Part shown: one piece after another, positions 54,230-62,653 of the stretch
Position numbering within the stretch: position 1 is the first letter of the stretch
Layout: each line of letters begins with the position of its first letter
Assembly: GCA_041504365.1 (NCBI GenBank)
Contig: CP167917.1
Coordinates: forward strand, 1,426,001 to 1,490,000
Reading direction: 5' to 3'
Source of the DNA: Dryocola sp. LX212
Lineage (GTDB): Bacteria; Pseudomonadota; Gammaproteobacteria; Enterobacterales; Enterobacteriaceae
DNA length: 64,000 nt
Notes under the pieces: model-generated
Seen by the model: the letters and a program-made list of their open reading frames with translations, nothing else
What the model was told of the DNA's origin: nothing
Database searches by the model: none
Program-made: the position numbers and the translations under genes

Positions 54230-55759
54230 ATGAACGGGAGAATGTGGTTGTCATCGCTTGCGCTGCTGGTGGCGGGCTGCGCCGTTGGGCCAGATTATCA
54301 GCCGGCAAAACCCCAGATGCCGGCAGGCTTCAACGATACGGCAAACCAGAATCAGCCGGGCGTCACTTCGCGAGCGCAAGCCACGGCAACGGATCCGCGC
54401 TGGTGGCGAAGCTTTAACTCGCCGCAGCTCGACAGCCTTATCGAGCGGGCAATCGCCGGGAACCTGACGCTGCAACAGACCGTGCTGCGCATCGCCGGGG
54501 CACGCGAGCAGATAACTCAGGCGGGCGGGGCGTTCTACCCGAGCGTCAACGGCAGCGCCAGCGCAACTCGCCAGCAGCTTGGGCTGGATGGCGAGCTTAA
54601 ATCCCACGGCGTATATGACCAGCTAAACGAAGTTGACCCGTCGCTCGGCGGCGCGCTCGACCCGCTGACCAAGCCAATCACGCTTTATCAGGGCAGCTTC
54701 GACGCCAGCTGGGAGCTGGATCTGTGGGGCAAGGTGCGCCGTCAGGTTGAGGCGGCGAAGGCCCAACAGGATGCGGCCATTGAACAGCGTAACGACGCGC
54801 TGGTTTCCCTGGAGGCAGAGGTGGCCCGCGCCTGGCTGCAGCTGCGCGGGGCGCAGAGCGTGATGCAAACCCTGCAAACGCAAATCGACACCGCTCAGCA
54901 AACGCTGGAGCTGACGGAGAGCCGCCAGAAAAGCGGGTTGGCACCGCAAATGGATGTAGAGAATGCCCGCGCCCAGCTCGGCAGCCTCCAGGCCCAGCTG
55001 CCGCAGTATATGGCGCAGGAGCGCCAGGCAATGAACGGCCTGGCCGTGCTGCTGGGTAAACCACCGGGCGCGCTGGACGGCGAGCTGGCGAGCAAACAAG
55101 CGCTGCCGAAGCTGCCGGATATTGTCTCCGTAGGCATTCCGTCAAATCTTGCTCGCCGCCGCCCGGACGTGCGAGAAGCCGAAGCTAATCTTCATGCCGC
55201 CACGGCGCAAATTGGCGTGTCCGTCGCACAGCTGTTCCCGAGCCTTTCGCTGACCGGCCAGCTCGGCCTGCGTAACGATGAGTCGGGGTATCTTCTCGAC
55301 TGGGCGAGCCACTTTTACAGCATCGGCCCGCAGGTTTCGATCCCCATCTTCCAGGGGGGCAGGCTGGTGTCGAGCGTAAAAGTCGCCCGGGCGCAGCAGG
55401 GGGCTTCGGTATTGCAGTATCGCCAGACCGTGCTGACCGCATTGCAGGACGTTGAAAACGCGCTGGTGAGCTACCGCACGGACCAGCTGCGTGAAGCCGG
55501 GCTTGCGCAGACGACGGAGTCATTACAAACCGCTTTTAATCTCGCCACCGACAGCTACCGCCAGGGTATTGCGACCTTTATCGATGTGCTGGATGCCCAG
55601 CGGCAGCTTGCGCAGGCTGAACAGCAGCGGGCGCAGGCCCGGGTTCAGAGCAGCATTGATTTGGTCGCGCTGTATAAGGCGCTAGGCGGCGGGTGGGAGC
55701 CGTATCAGCAGGTTAACCTGCCGGACTACGACGTTTTTGGCGATGCACCGCGCGGTTAA
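54230..55759 (+). CDS. NodT-family outer-membrane efflux lipoprotein
   Basis: 509 residues: lipoprotein signal with lipobox LVAGC (Cys at residue 17), then two OEP repeats; SWELDLWGKVRRQVEAAK and IPIFQGGRLVSSVKVA are family marks. It starts one base after the emrB-like stop. Completes a self-contained tripartite pump with no adjacent regulator. A second factor of the same family, mdtQ, is elsewhere in this window. Confidence 0.92.
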   Translation: MNGRMWLSSLALLVAGCAVGPDYQPAKPQMPAGFNDTANQNQPGVTSRAQATATDPRWWRSFNSPQLDSLIERAIAGNLTLQQTVLRIAGAREQITQAGGAFYPSVNGSASATRQQLGLDGELKSHGVYDQLNEVDPSLGGALDPLTKPITLYQGSFDASWELDLWGKVRRQVEAAKAQQDAAIEQRNDALVSLEAEVARAWLQLRGAQSVMQTLQTQIDTAQQTLELTESRQKSGLAPQMDVENARAQLGSLQAQLPQYMAQERQAMNGLAVLLGKPPGALDGELASKQALPKLPDIVSVGIPSNLARRRPDVREAEANLHAATAQIGVSVAQLFPSLSLTGQLGLRNDESGYLLDWASHFYSIGPQVSIPIFQGGRLVSSVKVARAQQGASVLQYRQTVLTALQDVENALVSYRTDQLREAGLAQTTESLQTAFNLATDSYRQGIATFIDVLDAQRQLAQAEQQRAQARVQSSIDLVALYKALGGGWEPYQQVNLPDYDVFGDAPRG

Positions 55760-55881
55760 CGGATTACAGAATCAGGAAGAAAATGAGTAGAAATCCCCCA
55801 TTAATTGCCTGATAACTGCGCGTATAACTGACAGGCTGTTTAAGAAAAACCTTCTGAAACCCTGAACACGAGGTCATCACG

Positions 55882-55971
55882 ATGCGTTATAAAATACCAG
55901 GTAACACCGGCCTGTGTGTCTCAGAACTTTGCCTTGGCAACAGAACGTTCTGCGGCGAGGACGAGGGGTAG
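55882..55971 (+). pseudogene. Aldo/keto reductase, N-terminal remnant
   Basis: Thirty codons reading MRYKIPGNTGLCVSELCLGN then RTFCGEDEG and a stop. This is the opening of an aldo/keto reductase (usual form GNTGLxVSELCLGTMTFGG), with the motif already damaged and everything after the first beta-strand missing. The rest was deleted up to the ybjI 3' end, 27 bases downstream. Confidence 0.75.
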
Positions 55972-55997
55972 GGTGAAGGTCAATCGAAGATTGCAGG

Positions 55998-56813
55998 TCA
56001 CGCCTTAAAAGGATCTTCCCCGTTGAGCACCTTATCAATAACGTCCAGCACGCCTTCCCGGTTGTTGTGCCCGGCCTGGAAGCGTGCAATCTTTTTGATC
56101 TTTTCCGGGGCGTTCTCCATCGCGAAACTGTAACCCGCCTGGCGCAGCATTTCAGCGTCGTTGCCGCCATCGCCGAAGGTCACCACTTCGCTGTCTTCGA
56201 TGCCCCATTTTTCCTGCAAAATCCGCAGCCCGTTGGCTTTATGAACGCCCGGAATAATTAAATCCACGGATCCATGGCCGCTGGAGACCGGCACCATCAC
56301 ACCGTTCAGCACCACCGCCAGCGAATCCAGCAGATCCTCAACCATGTCGTCCGGCAGATTCAGGGCGATTTTGAAAATCACGTCGTCCGGGTGGTCGAAA
56401 TGTTCCACCAGCTCAAGGCGGTGATAGTACATGGCCGCCATCTGCTTAAAGTTTTCGCTGTAGCTTTTTAGCGTGTAGCCGTTGCGCTTGCCGCAGGTGA
56501 TGATATCGACGTGGGGCAGGCTCAGCAGATGATCGATAACCGTGTTGTACTCCTGGCGGGACAGCTCCGCGTTGAAGATATCTTTATCTTCGCTCACCAC
56601 CCAGCCGCCGTTATCCGCCACGAATGAGATTTCGCGGTCGATATCCGGGAAGAAGGACTTCAGCTGAAAATACTGGTTGCCGCTGGCGACAACGAAGCGA
56701 ATGCCCTGCGCCTTCATCTGCTCGTACTGTTTTGCGAAGCGCGCCCGGTTGTAGTTTTTGCTGTCGTCGAGAAAAGTGCCGTCCATGTCTACGGCAATCA
56801 GTTTGATACCCAT
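55998..56813 (-). CDS. ybjI: YbjI, HAD-type sugar/flavin phosphatase (Cof-like)
   Basis: 271-residue HAD IIB hydrolase with nucleophile motif AVDMDGT, GGNDAEML as motif IV and a C2 cap. E. coli YbjI dephosphorylates FMN and sugar phosphates; the paralogue YbiV is similar, but the ybjI-ybjJ-rcdA order decides the call. Start MGIKLIAVDM at 56813 has a GGAG site. Twenty bases separate it from ybjJ in the same direction. Confidence 0.87.
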   Translation of the reverse strand: MGIKLIAVDMDGTFLDDSKNYNRARFAKQYEQMKAQGIRFVVASGNQYFQLKSFFPDIDREISFVADNGGWVVSEDKDIFNAELSRQEYNTVIDHLLSLPHVDIITCGKRNGYTLKSYSENFKQMAAMYYHRLELVEHFDHPDDVIFKIALNLPDDMVEDLLDSLAVVLNGVMVPVSSGHGSVDLIIPGVHKANGLRILQEKWGIEDSEVVTFGDGGNDAEMLRQAGYSFAMENAPEKIKKIARFQAGHNNREGVLDVIDKVLNGEDPFKA

Positions 56814-56832
56814 TAAATACTCCTTGAACTGG

Positions 56833-58047
56833 TTATTCGGTTTCGCCAACGAGCCGCGAGCTTTGTGAGCGTTTCGCGACGGCTTTGGCTATCAGCGCGG
56901 CAACAACCATCAGCGCCAGCACGACCAGCATGGCAAGCCGCAGGCCGTAGTGTTCGCCCAGGAAGCCAAGCAGCGGCGGCCCGACGAGAAACGCGACGTA
57001 GCCCGAAGCGGCAACCACGCTGACGCGCGTCGCCGGATCCGGTCCGGTATCGCCCGCGGCAGAAATGGTCAGCGGGAAGCCCAGCGACGTGCCAAGCCCC
57101 CATAAAATGACGGAGACGCCAGCCATGAACGGGCTGTCGACAAAGATAATCATCCCGATGCCCAGAATACCCATCAGGGCGCACGCGCGCACGACGGTGA
57201 CTCGGCTGTAGCGGTCGATAAACCAGCCGCCGGTGAAGCGCCCCACGGTCATGCCCAGCGTGAAGCCTACGTAAATCAGCGAGCCGGAGGTCGGGCTGAA
57301 GCCGTGCCCGTCGACCATCAGCAGCGGTAGCCAGTCGTTGGCGGAGCCTTCGGCAAAGGCCATCGCCAGCACGATGGTGCCAATCAATAACAGCTGAATA
57401 TCTTTATAAAACGGCGGGTGCGGCTCGTGAGGATTTGCGGCATCGTCCGCATTATCCTTACCCACGCCGTGAGGTATCGCCCGAATGGCAATGGCAATCG
57501 GCACGATCACCAGCAGCCCAATCAGGCCAAGATGCCCGTAAGCACCAAACTCAATCGCGGTCAGGCCCATGCCGACGCCCGCGCCCGCCAGCGTTCCCAG
57601 GCTGTAGAAACCGTGCATCATCGGCAGCACGGTCTTTTTCATCAATCCTTCGACTATAGCGCCTTCGACGTTCATCGCCACTTCAGCGGAGCCCAGCCCC
57701 ATGCCGAGCACGGCAAGTCCAAGAGCAAAAAAGACAGGGGACGATAAGTACAGCGCCATGCTCATGATCAGCATGCCGGTGACCATCAGCGTCATGCCGC
57801 TGCGAATGATGCTATGGGTGCCGAAGCGCTTAACCAGCCAGCCGGAGCAGAGAATGCCGCTCATCGAGCCGACGGACAGGCCGAACAGCACGATGCCCAT
57901 GCCCGCCGTGGAGACGCTGAGCGTATCGCGGATGGCTGGCGTGCGGGTTGCCCAGGAGGCCATGACCAGGCCGGGGAGAAAGAAGAAGGCGAACAGTGCC
58001 CATGTACGGTGTAGCAGAGCTTTTCTTGATGATTTTGCGGCAGGCAT
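56833..58047 (-). CDS. ybjJ: YbjJ, MFS transporter
   Basis: 404 residues, about 12 spans, strongly similar to E. coli YbjJ ([24 protein letters not shown] region; [20 protein letters not shown]). Start [15 protein letters not shown] at 58047 by homology; the ribosome site is poor. Substrate unknown. Divergent from rcdA across a perfect 20-base palindrome, suggesting RcdA control. Confidence 0.88.
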   Translation of the reverse strand: MPAAKSSRKALLHRTWALFAFFFLPGLVMASWATRTPAIRDTLSVSTAGMGIVLFGLSVGSMSGILCSGWLVKRFGTHSIIRSGMTLMVTGMLIMSMALYLSSPVFFALGLAVLGMGLGSAEVAMNVEGAIVEGLMKKTVLPMMHGFYSLGTLAGAGVGMGLTAIEFGAYGHLGLIGLLVIVPIAIAIRAIPHGVGKDNADDAANPHEPHPPFYKDIQLLLIGTIVLAMAFAEGSANDWLPLLMVDGHGFSPTSGSLIYVGFTLGMTVGRFTGGWFIDRYSRVTVVRACALMGILGIGMIIFVDSPFMAGVSVILWGLGTSLGFPLTISAAGDTGPDPATRVSVVAASGYVAFLVGPPLLGFLGEHYGLRLAMLVVLALMVVAALIAKAVAKRSQSSRLVGETE

Positions 58048-58094
58048 GGAGAGGACCGTAGCGATGAAGAACAATGAGAATCACCCTATCAGGG

Positions 58095-58114
58095 ATGTGT
58101 ACATATGTACACAT
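58095..58114. promoter_or_regulatory. Perfect 20-base palindrome, probable RcdA operator
   Basis: ATGTGTACATATGTACACAT lies midway between the divergent ybjJ (start 58047) and rcdA (start 58168). TetR-family repressors commonly bind such a palindrome between themselves and a divergent transporter; this is inference. Confidence 0.75.
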
Positions 58115-58167
58115 TCAGGGGTAGACTCTTTGCATTCTCTTTTAAACGGCTAATGCCCGGGCGAAGC

Positions 58168-58713
58168 ATGACCATCTCCCCACGTCGTAACGACCCCGAT
58201 CGCCGCGTGCGTATATTGCAGGCTACGCTGGATATGCTCGTTGAGCACGGCGTCAGCCATATTACCCACCGTAAAATCGCCGAAGCGGCGGGCGTTTCGC
58301 TGGGGTCGATGACCTACTATTTCGACGGTATCGAATCGCTGCTCAGCGAAGCGTTCACCCGGTTCGCGGTGGAAATGTCCAACAGCTATCGCAGCCGACT
58401 GGAGCAGGCACGCAATGCCGATGAAGCCTGCGAGGCCGTGGTTGATATGATTTGCGGCGAGAAGATCGCCACGTCCTGGAATTTACAGGTGATGTATCAG
58501 CTGTACGCCTACGCCAACCGCACCCCGGCGCTAAAAATCATCATGCAGGACTGGATGAGCCGCAGCCAGCAGGCGCTGGAAACCTTCTTTGATCCCATTA
58601 CCGCCCGCACGCTGGACGCCTTTATTGAAGGCATGACCCTGCATTACGTCACCGATCGCCAGCCGCTGAGCCGGGAAGATCTCACCCGCATGGTGGCGAA
58701 AATAGTCCGCTAA
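58168..58713 (+). CDS. rcdA: TetR-family regulator RcdA (YbjK)
   Basis: 181 residues. TetR helix-turn-helix VSHITHRKIAEAAGVSLGSMTYYF at about 30-53, then a ligand domain ending FIEGMTLHYVTDRQPLSREDL as in E. coli RcdA, a regulator of csgD and stress genes. The ATG at 58168 (MTISPRRNDP) is chosen by homology; the longer frame runs back through the operator. Confidence 0.88.
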   Translation: MTISPRRNDPDRRVRILQATLDMLVEHGVSHITHRKIAEAAGVSLGSMTYYFDGIESLLSEAFTRFAVEMSNSYRSRLEQARNADEACEAVVDMICGEKIATSWNLQVMYQLYAYANRTPALKIIMQDWMSRSQQALETFFDPITARTLDAFIEGMTLHYVTDRQPLSREDLTRMVAKIVR

Positions 58714-58743
58714 ATCTGGCAGGTGAAATTTCTGGATTTGTTA

Positions 58744-58758
58744 GCTACAGTTTGTAGC
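58744..58758. promoter_or_regulatory. Inverted repeat upstream of the MFS gene
   Basis: GCTACAgttTGTAGC, a perfect 6-base inverted repeat with 3-base centre, 110 bases before the MFS start and 31 after the rcdA stop. It may be an operator; no evidence links it to a given regulator. A CCGAC/GTCGG hairpin with a T5 loop follows near 58818-58834. Confidence 0.45.
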
Positions 58759-58868
58759 ACTTTATCTGACGAGCAGCCTGCCAATGTAGTTTTTCTCTTA
58801 TCGATAAACACATAACCAACCCGACTTTTTGTCGGCATCAACCTGTGCTTGTTAATAAGGGATACCCC

Positions 58869-60092
58869 ATGTTCTATCTTTTACTGCGCTGCCTGCGCCG
58901 GTATCGCTGGTTCGCGTTACTTGGCGGTGCGCTGCTGCTTTCATCCGTCGGTAACGGTCTCACGTATGTCATTGTGTTTGGCAAGCTCCTCGGCTCAGAG
59001 GCGAGGCCCTCCGCGCTGACGCTTGCCTATATTGTTGCTCTTGCTCCGGGTATCCCGGGCAGCCTGCTTGCGGAAAAACTCCTGATCAGAATGCCGCTGA
59101 TGGCAATTCTGGTGCTGAGTGAGGGCATCGGCCTTGCCGGTCTGGCGTTTCCGTTAGGGTCGCTTTCCAGCGATAGTCGGCTCCTGCTGCTGACCAGCCA
59201 GGCCGTGTCAGCCTTCGCGGGGGGCATGATGGTTCCAGTACTCAGCCAGATCCTTAAAAACGGCCTGAGGCACGGCGATCTGCCAGCGGCTTCCGGCCTG
59301 GAAACGCTAATTTTTGCCGCGAACGTCATACTGGGCATAGGGATTGGCACCGTGCTTTACGGGCATGTGCCGCCGTCAGGCCTTCTTGCTTTGGATGCAA
59401 TAAGTTTTGTTTTATCCATCGGGCTGCTTATTGCTGCACATCGGGTATTTCGGGGAGTGGCGAAGCATAGGGTGGAGGCTTCCACCGGGAGGATCCGCTG
59501 GCGGACGCTACCGCTGCAGTGCAAACGTAGCTTATTGATGCTGCCCGCTCTGGCGCTGGTAGGCGCACCGGCAATGGCGCTATTGCCCGCGCTGGCCCCG
59601 CAGTTTGGGGGTGAAACAACCAGTGCCGGATTGATGCTGCTGCTGGCCCGCAGCCTGGGCCAGCTCATTGGCCCGCTCCTGCTTACCGAAGCGCAGCTTG
59701 AGCGGCAGAGCGGCAAATTCAGCCTGCCATTCCTCTTCCTCGCACTCTTCATCAGCTGCTATATGCTGGTGGCGCTTACCGATAAACAGTGGCTGGCCAT
59801 GCTGCTGATAATCCTGGCCCATATCTTTACTAACATCGTCTACGTGCTGGCAACGCTAACCATCATGCGAACATTCCCCACCGCGCAGACGGGCATGGCA
59901 ATGGCAAAATCCTGGCGCATCCAGCTTATTATCACGCTGATTTTGCCGGTGTTAGCGGGCCTGGCCGCGGACAGATACGATCCTGCTTTGGTGTTATATC
60001 TCTTTTCAGGCGGAGGGCTGATTCTGGTAGGGTTTGGGGGCTGGATAGTTAAATGGAACAGGAAAAAGCCGCTGAGCAGAGAGCTCAGCTAA
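58869..60092 (+). CDS. MFS transporter of unknown substrate
   Basis: 407 residues, about 12 spans, starting MFYLLLRCLRRYRWFALLGG. Resembles MFS exporters of the enterobactin-exporter/macrolide-efflux type, without strong motif A (residues VIVFGKLLGSEARPSALTLA take its place). The ATG at 58869 follows AAGGG. In E. coli ybjL and the RybB small RNA gene would follow rcdA; here this gene marks the start of accessory DNA. Confidence 0.82.
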   Translation: MFYLLLRCLRRYRWFALLGGALLLSSVGNGLTYVIVFGKLLGSEARPSALTLAYIVALAPGIPGSLLAEKLLIRMPLMAILVLSEGIGLAGLAFPLGSLSSDSRLLLLTSQAVSAFAGGMMVPVLSQILKNGLRHGDLPAASGLETLIFAANVILGIGIGTVLYGHVPPSGLLALDAISFVLSIGLLIAAHRVFRGVAKHRVEASTGRIRWRTLPLQCKRSLLMLPALALVGAPAMALLPALAPQFGGETTSAGLMLLLARSLGQLIGPLLLTEAQLERQSGKFSLPFLFLALFISCYMLVALTDKQWLAMLLIILAHIFTNIVYVLATLTIMRTFPTAQTGMAMAKSWRIQLIITLILPVLAGLAADRYDPALVLYLFSGGGLILVGFGGWIVKWNRKKPLSRELS

Positions 60093-60163
60093 TCTGGCCG
60101 TCAAAGGGTAAATAAAATGAAAGGCACCGTTCGTGCGGTGCCATTCAGAGCCTGTAACGAAAA

Positions 60164-60607
60164 TTAGTGGGCGACCTGTGGCACACCGTTAGCGATAATA
60201 CTGATGACTGGCATGAAGGCTGCGCCATCGGAATAAAACACAATGCTATTGGTAAAGGAATAAATCCGACCCGTCACGGTAACGTTAATGCGGTTGCCAT
60301 ACCCGGAGACTTTAGCATTACCTGCATCGCTCACCAGAAAAGGAGTGCTTTCGCCGAGGTGTTTCAGCGGGTTCGCAGCAAGCCTGCCGTCAAGGTAATA
60401 CCGGTAAACGTCGGAGACCGTCGCCCCGCCGCCGTTATACTTCGTGACATAAAGCCAGGTGCTTTCATTCACCTTTTGACTTGTTACCAGTCCGTCATCG
60501 GGTGGTCCGTTGAAAAAGATCTGAAAGCCCACATAACCCAGCACCAACAGCAAAAGAAGTGCCGTCAGTATCCTGTGTCCCCATTTAATAACCGTGTTGC
60601 CTGGCAT
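60164..60607 (-). CDS. Membrane-anchored protein, putative immunity partner of the toxin
   Basis: 147 residues, no recognised family. One span near the N-terminus (ILTALLLLLVLGYVGFQIFF) after a short basic segment, then about 115 residues rich in Thr/Tyr/Val/Gly predicted to be outside the cytoplasm. It overlaps the 3' end of the toxin-44 gene by 23 bases in the same direction, the usual toxin-immunity arrangement. Anchoring facing the periplasm would fit a toxin acting there. A GGCACCG/CGGTGCC hairpin at 60124-60143 follows the stop. Confidence 0.6.
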   Translation of the reverse strand: MPGNTVIKWGHRILTALLLLLVLGYVGFQIFFNGPPDDGLVTSQKVNESTWLYVTKYNGGGATVSDVYRYYLDGRLAANPLKHLGESTPFLVSDAGNAKVSGYGNRINVTVTGRIYSFTNSIVFYSDGAAFMPVISIIANGVPQVAH

Positions 60608-60977
60608 AATCTATTCCCTGTTTAATCCAGAACTGGTCACGCGGATCGTCCCCATAGGGGAATTTACCGTACCAAGCGCCCCATGATGGGTGAGAAGTGC
60701 CCGCGCGATTTTGCGCAAATCCCGCCCCCGCATAAAGCGTCCCCTCGGGTATGCCCGCCGCATAACCTGCCGCACCATAGTTAAAATTGCCAAAATTAGC
60801 CAGACCTCGTTCCTTTTGCTTGTAGTCCCATTCTCCGTTATTTCTGACTTTTTGATAAAACCAATAGTAGGTCTGTGGGAGAGCCATATTTGCGGGCATC
60901 CCTCTACGACGCGCTTCGCGCATGTTTTTTTCTACTTCCTGAATTCCTGACCTGGGTAATTGTGGGATCACTGCCAT
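60585..60977 (-). CDS. Small protein with a polymorphic-toxin type 44 domain
   Basis: 130 residues. The segment from about 33 to the end carries the type-44 toxin pattern: YYWFYQKVRNNGEWDYKQ, then NFGNFNYGAAGYAAGIP, AGAGFAQ, YGDDPRDQFWIKQGIDY. Such domains usually form the C-terminus of large secreted toxins; here it stands alone with only about 30 extra N-terminal residues. The ATG at 60977 follows AAGGATG; earlier in-frame starts (60986, 60998) overlap the ribosome site. Standalone form suggests a type VI cargo effector or a detached toxin cassette. Activity is not predicted. Confidence 0.68.
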   Translation of the reverse strand: MAVIPQLPRSGIQEVEKNMREARRRGMPANMALPQTYYWFYQKVRNNGEWDYKQKERGLANFGNFNYGAAGYAAGIPEGTLYAGAGFAQNRAGTSHPSWGAWYGKFPYGDDPRDQFWIKQGIDYARQHGY

Positions 60978-61179
60978 AAATATCATCCTTGTATTCACGA
61001 TAATAATGAAAGAAAAGACAACATAACTACAGGATATGCTTGATATTAATGCCTCTTAATGCGGTTACTAAACTACCTGTTTTTTATCCGTCAGAAAAGA
61101 TTGTTTAGCTTTATTAGTAATTGGAGTGCAGAGCGACTACGCCGTAGTTGATGCACGAAGCGGGGTGGCAACTTCCTGA

Positions 61180-61308
61180 TGTGAAGTTATACAAATTGCA
61201 GGCAAGAATAATCTTGAAGAGGTCAGCACTGACAGAAGTGTATCCAGCGTTGAGGCCGTAATGGAGCCATACGAACCGGAAGAAATGTGGACGGTGAAGC
61301 ATGTTTGA
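61180..61308 (+). pseudogene. P2-like tail completion protein R, C-terminal remnant
   Basis: An open stretch between a stop at 61177 and a TGA at 61306, ending MEPYEPEEMWTVKHV. The acidic-proline tail and its stop overlapping the ATG of the S-like remnant (61301) match the R-S junction of P2-like phages. The upstream part of R is unrecognisable. Assignment is mostly by position. Confidence 0.4.
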
Positions 61309-61743
61309 GCTGCAGAAGGTTGATGAATGGCTGGCGGCATTACTGGCAAACCTTAAGCCGCCAGCCTGCAAGCCCGCAAGCGAATGATGAGGGTTTTAGC
61401 TCAACAGTTGCCCTGCATCCAGCAGAATAATATCAGATTGAAGTGCAATTCTGATGGGACGGCTTACGAGGCGCGAAAAATAATGGCTCGAAGTAAGAAA
61501 GGGCGTATTAAATGGCAAATGTTTTTTAAGCAGCGCACCGCATAGTACATGAAAGCTGCCGCCAGCGCAGACTCTGCCAGCGTGCAGTTTGATGGAAAGA
61601 TTCAGCATATTGCTAGGGTGCATCATTACGGCTTACGTGATCATGTAAGCTGCAGGGGGCCGCAGGTGCGTTATGCAGAGCGGCGGCTGTTGGGTGTTAA
61701 CGATGAAGTGGAGACAATGACGCGCGATATTTTAATACGTTGA
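61301..61743 (+). pseudogene. P2-like tail completion protein S, decayed
   Basis: Reading MFELQKVDEWLAALLANLKP, a frameshift near 61384, then LAQQLPCIQQNNIRL, DGTAYEARK, KKGRIKWQMFFKQRTA, an in-frame amber TAG at 61543, and IQHIARVHHYGLRD, QVRYAERRLLGVND to the stop at 61743. Order and motifs are those of the phage virion-morphogenesis (gpS) family along its whole length. One frameshift and one nonsense codon make it non-functional. Confidence 0.8.
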
Positions 61744-61759
61744 CTGGTTAGGCCCTGGT

Positions 61760-62553
61760 TCATGTTAGGTATTGATAACTTCTCTCTGGTTCTGATTTAT
61801 TAAACACGGTGATTTTTTTATTTATATATAAGTCAATGAACATGGCCATGCCTAGCATGAAGAAAAATAGTAATGATAAATAAGCTATGGGGATTACGAC
61901 CATTAGGCCGAGTGAGTTTTTATTAGCCGCTTTTCCTAGTTCATCTCGCCCTTTCGGATCTAGCATGTAACCGCAAATGAACTCTATGGTTTTTGGCTTT
62001 ATTGATGTGATTTTATCTAATGCATTTTTGTTTGTGCAAGTATCAGGAGATATACTCCATTCTGGAGTGTTTGGCTTGTTTCTTGCCTCATCCTGTCTTA
62101 TCCAAAATGAATCGTTGGTTTCTTTGTATTTGAAATCAATCCATTGTATTGGTCCTTGAATAACTATGTTCGTGAATTGATAAAATCCTAAGATAGATAG
62201 TGCGATAACTATAGAACCGAATATTGAAAGGAATATTTTATTATGTTTGGTGTTTGGTGTTTGGTGTTTGGTGTTTGGTGTTTGGTGTTTGGTGTTTGGT
62301 GTTTGGTGTTTGGTGTTTGGTGTTTGGTGTTTGGTGTTTGGTGTTTGGTGTTTGGTTTTGTGCTTATTTTGTGCTTACAAAAACTAAGCCTGATTAAGGG
62401 GTTCGCAATGCCAATTTCGGACACTAAAAAATCTTCTTCAGGATAGGATTTATTTAACCATGACCAAAATGTAGACACTCCACCCGCTAGCCACTTAAAT
62501 ATTAGGCCTCCAATCGCGGTGGCTAAGAAAGCGTTTATTTTATCAAATTCCAT
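61760..62553 (-). CDS. Phase-variable prophage cargo gene, currently out of frame
   Basis: The ATG at 62553, after a GAGGGA site, opens about 65 codons (MEFDKINAFLATAIGGLIFK and SYPEEDFLVSEIG), enters the 7-base repeat at 62356, and in its present frame stops at 62209. A second frame is open from the repeat (62248) to the TGA at 61760: 161 residues with spans near IFLSIFGSIVIALSILGFY and LGLMVVIPIAYLSLLFFFML and no start of its own until 61966. The repeat has no stop in any leftward frame. One added unit, or two lost, would join both into a 266-residue membrane protein with a Pro/Thr/His/Gln heptapeptide linker. Strongly AT-rich. Function unknown; the place matches orf30 of P2. Confidence 0.72.
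62244..62356. repeat. Heptanucleotide tandem repeat (TTTGGTG)15 plus partial units
   Basis: Fifteen perfect TTTGGTG units fill 62246-62350, with TG before and TTTGGT after, 113 bases in all and no internal mismatch. Read leftward it encodes the heptapeptide NTKHQTP in every frame. Because 7 is not a multiple of 3, each gain or loss of a unit changes the frame of the gene across it. Confidence 0.97.
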
Positions 62554-62653
62554 CTGGGTATCCCTCTTTGTTAACTACCAGTGAGTATATGTATCAAAGA
62601 CCAGACAATGAAGCCCCGTTCTTTAAATAGGAAATTACGGGCAATCTGACACC

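Noticed and set aside
58714-58868. RybB small RNA expected after rcdA
   Set aside because: The characteristic RybB 5' seed and terminator could not be found in this interval.
61396-61626. 76-codon minus-strand frame across the S-like remnant
   Set aside because: The plus-strand reading gives phage gpS motifs; the minus frame has neither start signal nor similarity.
62244-62356. CRISPR-like array
   Set aside because: The units are 7 bases, contiguous and without spacers; there are no cas genes.
62243-62446. Rightward frame through the 7-base repeat coding for a Phe-Gly-Val-Trp-Cys-Leu-Val heptapeptide repeat
   Set aside because: It is a by-product of the repeat having no stop in this direction either; it lacks a ribosome site and any non-repeat domain. 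The leftward gene has a good start and flanking coding sequence.
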